Shown in pieces: positions 1 to 8,200 of a DNA stretch of 64,000 nt. The DNA comes from Burkholderiales bacterium (lineage in GTDB: Bacteria; Pseudomonadota; Gammaproteobacteria; Burkholderiales; Burkholderiaceae_C): assembly GCA_016703325.1 (NCBI GenBank), contig JADJCH010000027.1, forward strand, positions 20,437 through 84,436. Reading direction: 5' to 3'. A model generated the notes under the pieces. It saw nothing but the letters and a program-made list of their open reading frames with translations. It was not told the DNA's origin and did not search any database. Each line of letters begins with the position of its first letter. The stretch's first letter is position 1. The position numbers were made by a program, and so were the translations under genes.

Positions 1-699
1 TTCATTGGAATTCAGTCATACAAGGGGCTCTGGCGGCCTGCGCTGGCTCTATGCCGAAATGCACAAAGAAATCTGGCGCTGTCAGACCTTTTAATAACCG
101 TTGGACTGAGGATTTCTGAGGCGCTAGGTCTTGACGTGCATCAAATTCCTGACCCGGATAATCTGGCTTACGCGGGTAGAAAAAGCGTATCACTGCGTGT
201 CGTTGGGAAAGGCAAGAAGCCTCGCATGGTATTGGTGCCAAAGAGAATTCTTCGCGCCATCCGATTTTATATCGAAGAGGACCGTGAAGTTTCAGTTGCT
301 GCCTATAGACGGGTGCACGGAAAGGCTAAATCTCCCACGGGTGTTTTCCTGTCGCAGCGTGGAACACGCTTGTCTGCCCGGTCAGTTCAAGATTTCTTTG
401 AGGTCATCTCAGCACAAGTCGGTATCCATTTGACGCCGCACGGGTGCAGGCATACGTTTGCAGTACATCAACTAGGAGCAATGATTAAGCGTATGGCGCT
501 CAACCTTCGTACCATGAGGCAAGGCGGGGCAGATGCATATCGTCAAATTATGAATGACCCTTTGAGGCAACTCCAGCTATTGTTGGGGCACTCTCAGATT
601 GCCACGACATACATTTATCTGGATTTCTTGGAAGAATCTGAGGCATTGGTTGACGCTTCATTGGATGACTGGAGCGATTGGGAAAAGGCGCGTGACTAG
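1..699 (+). CDS. Tyrosine recombinase/integrase, 5' truncated by window edge
   Basis: The reading frame is open from base 1, so the gene starts upstream of the window. The catalytic domain is complete: box I arginine in GLRISEALGL (visible residue 37), the HxxR motif in HGCRHTF (arginine about residue 150), the LGH motif and the nucleophilic tyrosine in TTYIYLD (about residue 206). It should cut and rejoin DNA through a 3'-phosphotyrosine bond. The last 8 bases overlap the start of the next recombinase gene, so the genes are translationally coupled. The position matches TnpA of Tn554-like elements or the first gene of a recombinase trio. The N-terminal DNA-binding domain cannot be assessed. 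Confidence 0.85.
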   Translation, partial: FIGIQSYKGLWRPALALCRNAQRNLALSDLLITVGLRISEALGLDVHQIPDPDNLAYAGRKSVSLRVVGKGKKPRMVLVPKRILRAIRFYIEEDREVSVAAYRRVHGKAKSPTGVFLSQRGTRLSARSVQDFFEVISAQVGIHLTPHGCRHTFAVHQLGAMIKRMALNLRTMRQGGADAYRQIMNDPLRQLQLLLGHSQIATTYIYLDFLEESEALVDASLDDWSDWEKARD

Positions 700-2557
700 A
701 AAAAGAGTCGAATTTGACAAGGTTCCGTTGCCGCCTGCAAACGTGGCCGTTCTTGGCGGCCTGGTTTGCGACAGGCGCGCGGAATTAGGTTCCCTTGCAA
801 TTGTTGATTTTCGGGGGCTATCACGATTTCAGCCGTTGGCTCGCGATTTTGTCGCGGCATTGAGTGAATATGCATCACCTGGGCAGATTGCGAACGGGCA
901 CTCGATAAGTCGGTATGGCCAAGCGGTTCGCATCTTCTTGAACTATTGCGAAAAGTCAAACAAAGAAGACGACCTTCGGATGAAGGATATTGACCTAGAG
1001 TTGATTCTGGATTTCCGCAGCTATGTCCGGGTTGCCTTTTCTAGTCAGAAGTCTGCTTCCCGTCGCCGACTTTTTGGAAATTTTGGGAGATTGCTAAAGG
1101 CCGGGCAAGAACTGGGACTGGCCAGTCCTGAACTTGAGCCCCCGCGGAACTTCAAAATCCTCAACGACAGCGATGTAACGCAGCCCTATTCAGCCGGGGA
1201 GGCCTTGGATATTGAGGATGCTTGCCGTAATCATATACGAGTATTGTTGGCTCGTTTGGCTCGAGGGCAAGAACTACTGAGCCATGGAAGGGACCCAAGA
1301 GGTCCTGCTGCACGAGACCCTCAGACCGGAAAGATATTGAGCGTGGCTCCAGAATTGAGGGCATGGAATCAATTGCCCAATCTTCTCTGGTTTGTTGTTA
1401 ATGTCATGGATGGTCAATATGTTCCCTATGCCAATCGAAAGGCCAGTGGTCTTTCGTCATTTGGCAATGCAACCAATGGGGCATTCAAAGGAGCCTATCG
1501 GAAGCTGGATGTGTTCTCGCATCTCTATCCACTGAGTGAGGATTTGATTCCATTCGTTAATCTCCTTGCGAAAACCACGGGTCGCAACGAGTCCTCAATA
1601 CTTGGATTGTCGCGGGATTGTGTTCAGGTCTTGGATGATAAGTTTATTCTTTGGTATAGGAAGGAGAGGTCTTCCACGCGGTTGTTCAAAAAGGTCATCT
1701 CAAGTGATGGGCCATACTCACCCGTTGCATTGATTAGAACATTGCAGGAAATCACAGCTCCCTTGGTAAAGCTGGCAAATTCCGAGCATCAAGGATTACT
1801 GTTTCTGGGTATGACTGCTGCCCACACGCGAGGAGCTGGCTCGGTGAGGCCACCGGACCCTGCATACCTTAAAGCGCAGATGAACAGAGAGGGCGGTTGG
1901 TGTGAGCAGAACGAACTACAAACCGAAAATGGTGCGCACCTAAAAATCTCGTTGCGCAGATGGCGTGTCTATTACTTAACTTTGCGCTATAAGCGGCATG
2001 GCCAGCTTAGTCGGGTGAGTCGAGATGCTGCACATACACTATCAAGAACAAGCATTGATTATGTAAATAACGATAGTACGAAGGAGATTCATGAGCAGGC
2101 AATAGAGGATGGAATTAAAGCTGCGGTTAGGGTCGCAAGACCGACTGTCATCGATAGCGACTCCATACCAGAGGCTGCAAGAATTCTCGGCGCCAGTGAG
2201 TCTGTCGCAGAAGAAATTCTGCGCGGTGAGCAAGACGTTTTTATCTCATCTTGCAGAGATTTCTATAACAAACCTGGCGGACCGCCAAATACCGCTTGCG
2301 ACGAGCCATGGGAGTGCTTTGAATGCGGAAACTCTGTCATAACGCGCCATGTTCTGCCCAGGGTAATTGCATTCAGAGACTTCATGCTTCAACAGAAGAT
2401 TGAGTTGTCTCCTCGCGACTGGGCAGAAAAATTTGGGCGTGTTTGGACGATTCTCAGCGAGGCTGTTCTTCCGAAGTTCTCTGTGGAAGCTATCGCTGAA
2501 GCTGAGCGCTATGCAGCACTTGAAAAGTTCTACATACCAATCTCACTTCAAGCTTAG
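692..2557 (+). CDS. Large tyrosine-recombinase-like protein with C-terminal cysteine cluster
   Basis: About 621 residues if started at GTG 692, which lies just after a GGAAAAGG purine stretch and overlaps the preceding stop; an upstream ATG at 599 would sit inside the previous gene. The N-terminal half resembles a SAM-like core-binding region. A degenerate catalytic domain follows: arginine in TGRNESS (about 298), an arginine-rich LRRWRVYY segment and a candidate tyrosine in SIDYVNN (about 457). Near residues 535-545 a cysteine set (CDEPWECFEC) suggests a zinc-binding element. Length and position fit TnpB of Tn554 (about 630 residues) or GmtZ-type integrases; assignment between these is inference. 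Confidence 0.7.
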   Translation: MTRKRVEFDKVPLPPANVAVLGGLVCDRRAELGSLAIVDFRGLSRFQPLARDFVAALSEYASPGQIANGHSISRYGQAVRIFLNYCEKSNKEDDLRMKDIDLELILDFRSYVRVAFSSQKSASRRRLFGNFGRLLKAGQELGLASPELEPPRNFKILNDSDVTQPYSAGEALDIEDACRNHIRVLLARLARGQELLSHGRDPRGPAARDPQTGKILSVAPELRAWNQLPNLLWFVVNVMDGQYVPYANRKASGLSSFGNATNGAFKGAYRKLDVFSHLYPLSEDLIPFVNLLAKTTGRNESSILGLSRDCVQVLDDKFILWYRKERSSTRLFKKVISSDGPYSPVALIRTLQEITAPLVKLANSEHQGLLFLGMTAAHTRGAGSVRPPDPAYLKAQMNREGGWCEQNELQTENGAHLKISLRRWRVYYLTLRYKRHGQLSRVSRDAAHTLSRTSIDYVNNDSTKEIHEQAIEDGIKAAVRVARPTVIDSDSIPEAARILGASESVAEEILRGEQDVFISSCRDFYNKPGGPPNTACDEPWECFECGNSVITRHVLPRVIAFRDFMLQQKIELSPRDWAEKFGRVWTILSEAVLPKFSVEAIAEAERYAALEKFYIPISLQA

Positions 2558-2562
2558 TAGTG

Positions 2563-4467
2563 ATGAGCGCGCTTCCCTTTCAGTTGCCTGAAAACCAACG
2601 GCCTCGCAAACTGGCTGCGAGCTCCATTGTTGGGGAGCATCAATCAGTTTCAGCGCACTCCGTGTTTTCAGATTCAGTTTGGAATATGGAGTCCAGAGTT
2701 AGCCTTCCCGGCGCAAGGCCTGCGCGAAAGAGTTGGGACTTTTCAGCGGTTCCTGGATTCCCGGGGGGCTTTGCTTTGTCTTTGGCTGAATATGCATATG
2801 CTCGTCTGCTGAGGCCTGTTGAATCATACGAAGAAGAAGTGACCTGGCTGACAGTTGTAAATGACCTGAATGGGTTGATTGGATTCATAATATTCTGTAG
2901 AAATAGTCATTTGACAGGATTCGGGCAGGTTAGAAGAGAGCACTATGAAGGTTATCTGAGAACCCTTCAATTCTCTTCGGATGGTGATGGTAAATCCGAT
3001 GATAGAATTCGATTCTTAGTTGGCGCAGTTTATAGGTTATGGGACTATCGTGTCAGGGTTGGCGATTGTTTGGTTGACTACCCATTTGGTAAGTCAATAG
3101 AAAAGCTGCTCAAGGGTCAGCGGTCTAGGCGATTGGAGAACCTTACTCCCGTTATCCCGGAGCCTGTCTTTGGTCCCAGCTCAGCCGTCGCATTGGATTA
3201 TGTTTCGGAATATGGCCCAGTAATAATTGATGTTTGGTTGGGCTTGCGGAATTATTGGGATTCCGAACTGAAGCCTCAACAACTAGGTCATGAAGACGCA
3301 TTGCGAAAACTTCGTCTTGAAGCATCGAGGCGACTGGCGATAGTGCCTGCCCCTTGGAGAAAGAATGGTTGGTCCACTATCGGTCACCTCTACAATGAAC
3401 TTCAGCAACTCAGAACCTCTGCAATGTGGGTTGTGCTGGCGTTTTCGGGTGTTCGGGCATCAGAGCTCCTCGCTCTTGAGGCGCATTGCTGTGTCTCCGA
3501 TACCTGTTCGGATGGCCATATCCGAAAGTACATCAATACTAAGGTGCACAAGCACAGAGACGGGGGCGCTAAGGATGCCTGGGTGGTTGTCGATGAGGTG
3601 GCAGAGGCGATTTATATTCTTGAAAAATTGAGTGCTCGGGTCGGGCAGTCTACAGGAGATGCACGGCTATTTTTGTCTGATGGAACTGGGCATTTCTTTG
3701 GCGTTCATCGAGTATTTCGAAGTGACACGATTGGGGAGCTTACTTTCGAGGGGTTGGTCAAAAGAATTGAGTCTTTTCAAAGGCATTGCTCTGAAGTCCT
3801 TGGTCGACCAATTCCAGATTGGATGAATGAAGAAGGAGAGTTTGTTCCTTGGAAGTTCAATACTAGACAGTTCCGTAGAACACTTGCTCGATATATTGTC
3901 CGTCAGCCATTCGGTGTCATCGCGGGAATGTTGCAGTACAAACATATTGAGGTCGCAATTTTTGAGGGCTACGCGGGATTGGAGCCGGAGTGGAATAAGC
4001 TTCTTTCGGATGAAAAAGTCCTTGCTGGCATAGACATTCTGGATGAGGTTGCGATAGACCTGTCCAATGGGCAGTTGGCGGGAGGGCTTGGCCAAGAGCT
4101 TAAGGAGCAGTTTGCTCTTGAATTCAAGGGGCGCGCGGAAGATTTTCCGCCTTCGCAGATTGCGAGGTGGCTGTCTCGTGCAGCGAAGCCGTTGTTCGTC
4201 GGCAAGCTAAATTTCTGCTTCTTTGACCCTGTAAAGGCGGTTTGCACAAAAGGGGCGTCAGAAGCACCGGTGTTGAATAGATGTCAGCCTAGTAATTGTG
4301 CCAATGCGTGTATCGGCAAGCGCCATCTACCAATATGGGAGGCACAGCTCAAGCAGGCAGAAGAATTTATTGCTTGGCCTAAGTCATCTCGCGTTCACCG
4401 GGAAGCGATGTCGGTTGAAGTGGCCAAGTTGCGTGCCGTCCTCAATGACTTCGGAGATGTGGAATGA
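2563..4467 (+). CDS. Second large tyrosine-recombinase-like protein
   Basis: About 634 residues from ATG 2563; a GTG directly before it (2560) is an equal candidate, and the gap to the preceding stop is only a few bases. The C-terminal half holds a recombinase catalytic domain: box I arginine in FSGVRASELLAL (about 298), NTRQFRRTLAR for box II (about 438) and a tyrosine in IFEGYAG (about 470). A cysteine-rich tail (FCFF, VC, RCQPSNCANAC, about residues 551-585) is probably metal binding. It differs clearly in sequence from the preceding recombinase, so the pair is not a recent duplication. It overlaps the next gene by ATGA. Role: strand exchange partner within the recombinase trio (inferred). 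Confidence 0.7.
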   Translation: MSALPFQLPENQRPRKLAASSIVGEHQSVSAHSVFSDSVWNMESRVSLPGARPARKSWDFSAVPGFPGGFALSLAEYAYARLLRPVESYEEEVTWLTVVNDLNGLIGFIIFCRNSHLTGFGQVRREHYEGYLRTLQFSSDGDGKSDDRIRFLVGAVYRLWDYRVRVGDCLVDYPFGKSIEKLLKGQRSRRLENLTPVIPEPVFGPSSAVALDYVSEYGPVIIDVWLGLRNYWDSELKPQQLGHEDALRKLRLEASRRLAIVPAPWRKNGWSTIGHLYNELQQLRTSAMWVVLAFSGVRASELLALEAHCCVSDTCSDGHIRKYINTKVHKHRDGGAKDAWVVVDEVAEAIYILEKLSARVGQSTGDARLFLSDGTGHFFGVHRVFRSDTIGELTFEGLVKRIESFQRHCSEVLGRPIPDWMNEEGEFVPWKFNTRQFRRTLARYIVRQPFGVIAGMLQYKHIEVAIFEGYAGLEPEWNKLLSDEKVLAGIDILDEVAIDLSNGQLAGGLGQELKEQFALEFKGRAEDFPPSQIARWLSRAAKPLFVGKLNFCFFDPVKAVCTKGASEAPVLNRCQPSNCANACIGKRHLPIWEAQLKQAEEFIAWPKSSRVHREAMSVEVAKLRAVLNDFGDVE

Positions 4468-4922
4468 AGGATAGAACCTTCCAAGCAATATTCGATGCCC
4501 TTGACCGATTGGCCTCTGGACGGCCGTCCAAGGGAAGCGGTAAAGTCACGGGTGTTAACCTGGTCAAGGAATCTGGTGTAAGTAAGGCGACGTTATATCG
4601 CTATCTTGAAAAAAATCTAGACCTTCGGGATGCGTACGATACGCTTCGGCGCAATGGGGTTCGTGCGGATGATGCGGTTCCTGAGAACCAGGAGCAAGCA
4701 AATAGATTGATGAGCGACGAGGTCAAGCAGCTTCGTTCAGCATTGGTTGAGTCTCGAAGGCAACTAGAGCAAGAGAAGAAGCTCAGGGCGCATCAAATAG
4801 AACTGCTTTGGCTTGGGAATGAAAGGTTGCGCACAGAAGTAGACCGACTGACTGCTCTTGTTGGAGGGAATGTTGTTTCTCTGCTACGCGAGGACGCTCG
4901 AACTTCTACGAAAGAAGTTTAG
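4464..4922 (+). CDS. Small HTH / coiled-coil accessory protein of the recombinase set
   Basis: 152 residues, starting in an ATGA overlap with the preceding stop. Residues about 15-60 look like a helix-turn-helix (segment VNLVKESGVSKATLYRYL). Residues about 80-135 form a leucine- and charge-rich coiled coil (LRSALVESRRQLEQ and following). This layout is that of TnpC of Tn554-type elements and of the small GmtX-type protein found beside paired integrases. TnpC is known in Tn554 to influence transposition frequency and orientation; a similar helper role here is inferred. No enzymatic motif is visible. Confidence 0.6.
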   Translation: MKDRTFQAIFDALDRLASGRPSKGSGKVTGVNLVKESGVSKATLYRYLEKNLDLRDAYDTLRRNGVRADDAVPENQEQANRLMSDEVKQLRSALVESRRQLEQEKKLRAHQIELLWLGNERLRTEVDRLTALVGGNVVSLLREDARTSTKEV

Positions 4923-5067
4923 GCTTACTCGGCTTTATGCCGCTGTGTATGGAAGCAGGCAACGGGTGAACCGCACACAGGTTGCTACGCTCGATGCTCT
5001 ACGCGTGACGACATGAACCATAAGAGGCGCTATACACAATGTCGACCACACCTTTATGAGGAATAAA

Positions 5068-5529
5068 ATGTTGAGAAGAATCGAAACTAGAATTGTTGAC
5101 TCCAAGCTGCGTGACCAGATTGAGCCTCCGTCCTATGCCACAGCTGGGGCGGCTGCCATGGACTTGCGCGCATGCCTGGACGCTCCTATTGCCCTGAATC
5201 CAGGAGCCCGCTTGCTGGTGAAGACTGGAATCGCGATAAACATGATGGACCCTGGCTTGGTTGCAATTGTTGCTTCGCGTTCGGGCTTGTCTCTCAAGCA
5301 CGGAGTTCGGGTTGCGCAAGGTATCGGGGTTATAGACGCGGACTACCACGGAGAGATTGGTGTCATCCTCACCAACGACAGTGAAGAGGCTTACGAAATC
5401 CAGCCAGGAGAGCGTGTCGCTCAGTTGATGTTCCAGCCTGTTGTCCAAGTTGCCCTGCACTTCGTCGACGCGTTCTCAACTGAGACTGAGCGCGGTGCCG
5501 GCGGTTTCGGAAGCACTGGGAAGGCGTAG
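5068..5529 (+). CDS. dut: Element-borne dUTP diphosphatase (dUTPase)
   Basis: Trimeric-type dUTPase of 153 residues that hydrolyses dUTP to dUMP and pyrophosphate. The conserved motifs are all present: AGAAAMDLRA, SRSGLSLKHG, GVIDADYHGEIGV (catalytic aspartate), PGERVAQL and the C-terminal arm RGAGGFGSTG. ATG 5068 is preferred over ATG 5056 because TGAGGAAT just ahead of it is a good ribosome binding site. The protein differs widely from the host dUTPase remnant 90 bases downstream, so it is foreign rather than a duplicated part. Since the element interrupts host dut, this copy probably supplies the cell's dUTPase. It is AT-richer than the host gene. Confidence 0.92.
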   Translation: MLRRIETRIVDSKLRDQIEPPSYATAGAAAMDLRACLDAPIALNPGARLLVKTGIAINMMDPGLVAIVASRSGLSLKHGVRVAQGIGVIDADYHGEIGVILTNDSEEAYEIQPGERVAQLMFQPVVQVALHFVDAFSTETERGAGGFGSTGKA

Positions 5530-5602
5530 TCTTTTGAGACTAGTTTTGTGGAAAACTTCTGTAACCTGCTGATGCGTAAGAAGCTGTCTTGATTGAGACA
5601 GT
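5529..5602. repeat. Two similar inverted repeats at the element's right end
   Basis: GTCT-TTTG-AGAC (5529-5540) and CTGTCT-TGATTG-AGACAG (5584-5601) share the GTCTT...GAGAC core and lie between the element dut stop and the point where host dut resumes. Paired short palindromes at an element end are the kind of site a tyrosine recombinase binds. The role is inferred; no left end is available for comparison. Confidence 0.35.
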
Positions 5603-5615
5603 CCAATCGCGCATA

Positions 5616-5822
5616 ATGGTCGGGCTGATCGACAGCGACTACCAGGGCCCGCTGATGGTGAGCTGCTGGAACCGCAGCGACCGTGAGTTCGTGGTGCAGC
5701 CGATGGAGCGCATCGCCCAGCTGGTGATCGTGCCGGTGGTGCAGGCCGACTTCCGCGTGGTGGACTCGTTCGAAACCTCCGCGCGCGGTGAGGGCGGTTT
5801 CGGCTCGACCGGGCGGGGCTGA
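5616..5822 (+). pseudogene. dut: 3' remnant of host dUTPase gene
   Basis: The frame encodes the C-terminal 68 or so residues of a typical proteobacterial dUTPase: GLIDSDYQGPLMVSCWNR (motif 3), MERIAQLVIVPVVQADF (motif 4) and RGEGGFGSTG (motif 5). The first half, including motifs 1 and 2, is missing. The frame upstream of 5616 is element sequence. High GC content and position match the rest of the host chromosome. A short peptide could be made from ATG 5616 but cannot be an active dUTPase because the trimer active site needs motifs 1 and 2. The missing 5' part should lie at the far left end of the element. Confidence 0.85.
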
Positions 5823-5837
5823 ACGCCCGCGTGCCTC

Positions 5838-6359
5838 TCAGTGCAGCGTGGCGCCTTCCGGGGTGTTGGCGAGCACGCTCAGACCGGCTTCGCCGACGCT
5901 GCGGTTCTCGATCTCTTCGTCGGTCGCCTCGCGCACGTCGAGCACTTCCAGCTTGATCACCAGGGCCAGACCGGCCAGAGGGTGGTTGCCGTCCAGCACC
6001 ACATGGCTGTCGTACACCTCGGTGACGGTGTAGATCACGTCCTTGGGCATGCCGGGGGTGCGGCTGCCCTCGGGCGGCCCTTCGAACTGCATGCCCTGGC
6101 TGACTTCGTCCGGGAAGACGCTGCGTTCCTCGAAGAACACCAGGCCGGCGTCGTACTGGCCGAAGGCGTTGTCCGGCTCCAGGTGCAGCGTGGCGCTGTA
6201 GCCCGTTTCATGACCGATCAGCGCCTCCTCGACTTTCGTGAGCAGGTCTTCGCCACCGACATAGAACTCCAGCGGTTCGGTCAGTTCGTCGATCAGTTGG
6301 CCCTGGGCATCTTCGAGTCGCCAGACCAGGCTGACGACGCAGGGATTTTGAATCTGCAT
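5838..6359 (-). CDS. FKBP-type peptidyl-prolyl cis-trans isomerase, SlyD-like
   Basis: 173 residues from the ATG at 6359 (MQIQNP, a usual start for this family); an ATG four codons upstream (6371) is possible. The FKBP/SlyD fold is recognisable from LTEPLEFYVGGEDLL, the flap segment LEPDNAFGQYDAGLVFF and the closing HPLAGLALVIKLEVL. It should assist folding of cytosolic proteins by isomerising Xaa-Pro bonds. The histidine/cysteine metal-binding tail of SlyD is absent. It is transcribed divergently from roxA with about 47 bases between the start codons, so the two may share a promoter region. Confidence 0.85.
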   Translation of the reverse strand: MQIQNPCVVSLVWRLEDAQGQLIDELTEPLEFYVGGEDLLTKVEEALIGHETGYSATLHLEPDNAFGQYDAGLVFFEERSVFPDEVSQGMQFEGPPEGSRTPGMPKDVIYTVTEVYDSHVVLDGNHPLAGLALVIKLEVLDVREATDEEIENRSVGEAGLSVLANTPEGATLH

Positions 6360-6406
6360 GAGGCCGATCATCTCATGTTGCGCAATGCGGTCGGCACAAT
6401 GAACAC

Positions 6407-7636
6407 ATGGTCACATCAAGAACCCCACGCACCCGCCAGGCAGCCGCGTTGCCTGCGCACCCGGATCCCGCCGTGCTGCCGCTGGACCTGCCGACCCCGC
6501 TGCTCGGCGGTCTCAGCCCGGTGCAGTTCATGCAGCGCCACTGGCACCGCAAGCCGCTGCTGGTGCGCCAGGCCTGGCCGGGTGTCACCCCGCCCGTGGA
6601 CCGGGCCGGGTTGTTCGAACTGGCCGCCAGCGACGAGGTGGAGTCGCGTTTCGTTTCGCGCATCGGTGAGGGCGACGCCCAGCAATGGACCCTGCGCCGC
6701 GGACCGCTGCCGCGTCGATCGCTGCCGCCGATCAAGCAGGGCGGCTGGACCGTTCTGGTGCAAGGCCTGGACCTGCATGTGCCGGCCGCGGCCGAGATGC
6801 TGCGGCGCTTCCGCTTCGTGCCGCAGGCCCGGCTGGACGACCTGATGATCTCCTGGGCAGCCGAAGGCGGCGGCGTGGGCCCGCACTTCGACTCCTACGA
6901 CGTCTTTCTGATCCAGGTGGCCGGCAAGCGCCGCTGGCGCATCGGCCAGATGCCCGATGCAAAGCTCAAACCCGACCTTCCGGTGAAGATCATCGAAAAC
7001 TTCCACCACGACGAAGAGTGGGTGCTGGAGCCGGGCGACATGCTGTACCTGCCGCCCGGCTGGGCCCACGACGGCGATGCGGTCGAGGGGGAGTGCATGA
7101 CCTGCTCGGTGGGCTTTCGTTCGCCGCACCGCAGCGAACTGGTGCGCGAAACCCTGCTGCGCCTGGCCGACGCGGTGGAAGACGAACGCGACGAAGGCAC
7201 GCGGCCGGTGGTTTATCGGGACCCGGGCCAACGGGCCACCGTGACTCCGGGGCGGATTCCGCAAGCGCTGCTGGACTTTGCCGAGGGGGGGCTACAGCGG
7301 CTGCTGAAGGAGCCGGGTGCACTCTCGCGAGCGTTGGGGGAGTACCTTTCCGAGCCCAAGGCGCAGGTGCATTTCGAGCTGGGGCAGGAGTGGGACGGGG
7401 TCAGCGCTCTGGAGCTGGATGCGCGCTCGTGCATGCTCTACGACGACCGCCAGGTGTTCCTGAACGGCGAGTCCTGGCGGGCTGCGGGACGCGACGCCTC
7501 GATGCTGCGCCAACTGGCCGACTCTCGCCATCTGACCGCTGCACAGCTGCGCCGCGCCAGCCCGGAGCTGCTCGATCTGCTCGACCAGTGGGTGGCCGAC
7601 GGTTGGCTGCAGGTGGCCGCTGATGCACCGCATTGA
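6407..7636 (+). CDS. roxA: Ribosomal oxygenase RoxA-like, 50S L16 arginine hydroxylase
   Basis: 409 residues, JmjC-type cupin fold. The N-terminal segment LGGLSPVQFMQRHWHRKPLL is typical of YcfD/RoxA. The Fe(II) ligands are visible as HFD (H160, D162) and AHDGD (H221), and the 2-oxoglutarate region surrounds VAGKRRWRIG. The C-terminal part is the winged-helix dimer/ribosome contact domain. In E. coli this enzyme hydroxylates an arginine of ribosomal protein L16; that substrate is inferred here from homology. The first residues are Thr/Arg-rich and the true start may be slightly downstream. Confidence 0.85.
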   Translation: MVTSRTPRTRQAAALPAHPDPAVLPLDLPTPLLGGLSPVQFMQRHWHRKPLLVRQAWPGVTPPVDRAGLFELAASDEVESRFVSRIGEGDAQQWTLRRGPLPRRSLPPIKQGGWTVLVQGLDLHVPAAAEMLRRFRFVPQARLDDLMISWAAEGGGVGPHFDSYDVFLIQVAGKRRWRIGQMPDAKLKPDLPVKIIENFHHDEEWVLEPGDMLYLPPGWAHDGDAVEGECMTCSVGFRSPHRSELVRETLLRLADAVEDERDEGTRPVVYRDPGQRATVTPGRIPQALLDFAEGGLQRLLKEPGALSRALGEYLSEPKAQVHFELGQEWDGVSALELDARSCMLYDDRQVFLNGESWRAAGRDASMLRQLADSRHLTAAQLRRASPELLDLLDQWVADGWLQVAADAPH

Positions 7637-7674
7637 GGCGGTTTGCACCGTTGCAGTCACGCCCTGGGTTGCAA

Positions 7675-7712
7675 GCTCTAGGCAGGCATTCGGGTAAGTA
7701 TGTATAATCTAA
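7675..7712 (+). promoter_or_regulatory. Probable promoter of the small lipoprotein gene
   Basis: A perfect TATAAT at 7703-7708 stands out in a GC-rich region between roxA and the lipoprotein. No good -35 box at the normal spacing is seen. The transcript would have a leader of about 130 bases; the start codon at 7847 is preceded by a GAGG ribosome binding site. Confidence 0.5.
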
Positions 7713-7846
7713 GGCTGGTTGTGGAAACGCTCGAGCTTTCCATTTCCTTCGTGGGGCTGCCCCGGCCTGTCGACAACATTTCGGCAGTGGTTGCGAAGTC
7801 CCTCCATTACCGGTAATTGGTTGACTCATTGCCTGAGGTCAAAAGC

Positions 7847-8065
7847 ATGAACAAGTCGCTCCTGATGGTTTCCCTGATCGCCGCTGCCGCTCTGGCCGCC
7901 TGTGGCAAGAAGGAAGAGGCTCCGGCCGCTCCCGCTGCTGCTCCGGTCGCCGCTGTGGCTTCCGCTGCTGACGCTGCCGCTTCTGCTGCTACCGACGCTG
8001 CTTCTGCCGTGGCTGACGCCGCGTCTGCCGTGGCCGACGCTGCTGCTTCCGCTGCCTCGAAGTAA
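7847..8065 (+). CDS. Small Ala-rich lipoprotein
   Basis: 72 residues. A signal peptide ends in the lipobox LAAC (cysteine about residue 19) followed by GKKEEAP, so the mature part is a lipid-anchored peptide of about 54 residues. That mature part is nearly all Ala, Val, Ser, Asp and Pro, with repeated ADAASAV units likely to form an amphipathic helix. The start at ATG 7847 is chosen for the GAGGTC ribosome binding site. Similar short Ala-rich lipoproteins are common in Burkholderiales without known function; by composition it resembles a cell-wall spacer protein. A strong terminator follows. Confidence 0.75.
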   Translation: MNKSLLMVSLIAAAALAACGKKEEAPAAPAAAPVAAVASAADAAASAATDAASAVADAASAVADAAASAASK

Positions 8066-8082
8066 GTCGAGCCCGGACCCCC

Positions 8083-8108
8083 AAAAGCCGCCTTCGGGCG
8101 GCTTTTTT
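8083..8108 (+). terminator. Rho-independent terminator of the lipoprotein gene
   Basis: Stem AAAAGCCGCC / GGCGGCTTTT around a TTCG loop, followed by a T run, 18 bases after the lipoprotein stop codon. Confidence 0.9.
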
Positions 8109-8142
8109 GCGTCTGAACTCACCCTGCCGGCAGAGTTGGCCA

Positions 8143-8169
8143 CAAAAAAGCCCCGGGGAATCCGGGGCT
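8143..8169 (-). terminator. Rho-independent terminator of bamC (minus strand)
   Basis: Stem GCCCCGG / CCGGGGC around a five-base loop, with an A6 run on the plus strand (T6 on the minus strand) on the far side. It lies about 30 bases past the bamC stop and faces the lipoprotein terminator. Confidence 0.85.
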
Positions 8170-8200
8170 GGGTGAGTGAGCTCCGGGTCGGCGCCTTGAA

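Larger units (their letters stand above)
1..5615. mobile_element. Right end of an integrative element inserted in the host dut gene
   Basis: This stretch carries three tyrosine-recombinase-type genes, a small HTH/coiled-coil gene and a full dUTPase gene, all on the plus strand with overlapping or near-abutting ends. It is visibly richer in A and T than everything after 5.6 kb and uses codons such as ATA, TTA and AGA that are rare downstream. Immediately after it the host dut reading frame resumes in the middle of the protein (5616-5822), which places the right boundary at about 5600-5618. The left end and any cargo lie outside the window. The gene order resembles Tn554-type (tnpA-tnpB-tnpC), RIT and GmtY-GmtZ-GmtX elements; which of these it belongs to is not settled. 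Confidence 0.75.

Noticed and set aside
5589..5615. Upstream codons of the dut remnant as a real start
   Set aside because: The frame extends back to 5589, but this sequence is element DNA outside the dUTPase fold and has no ribosome binding site.
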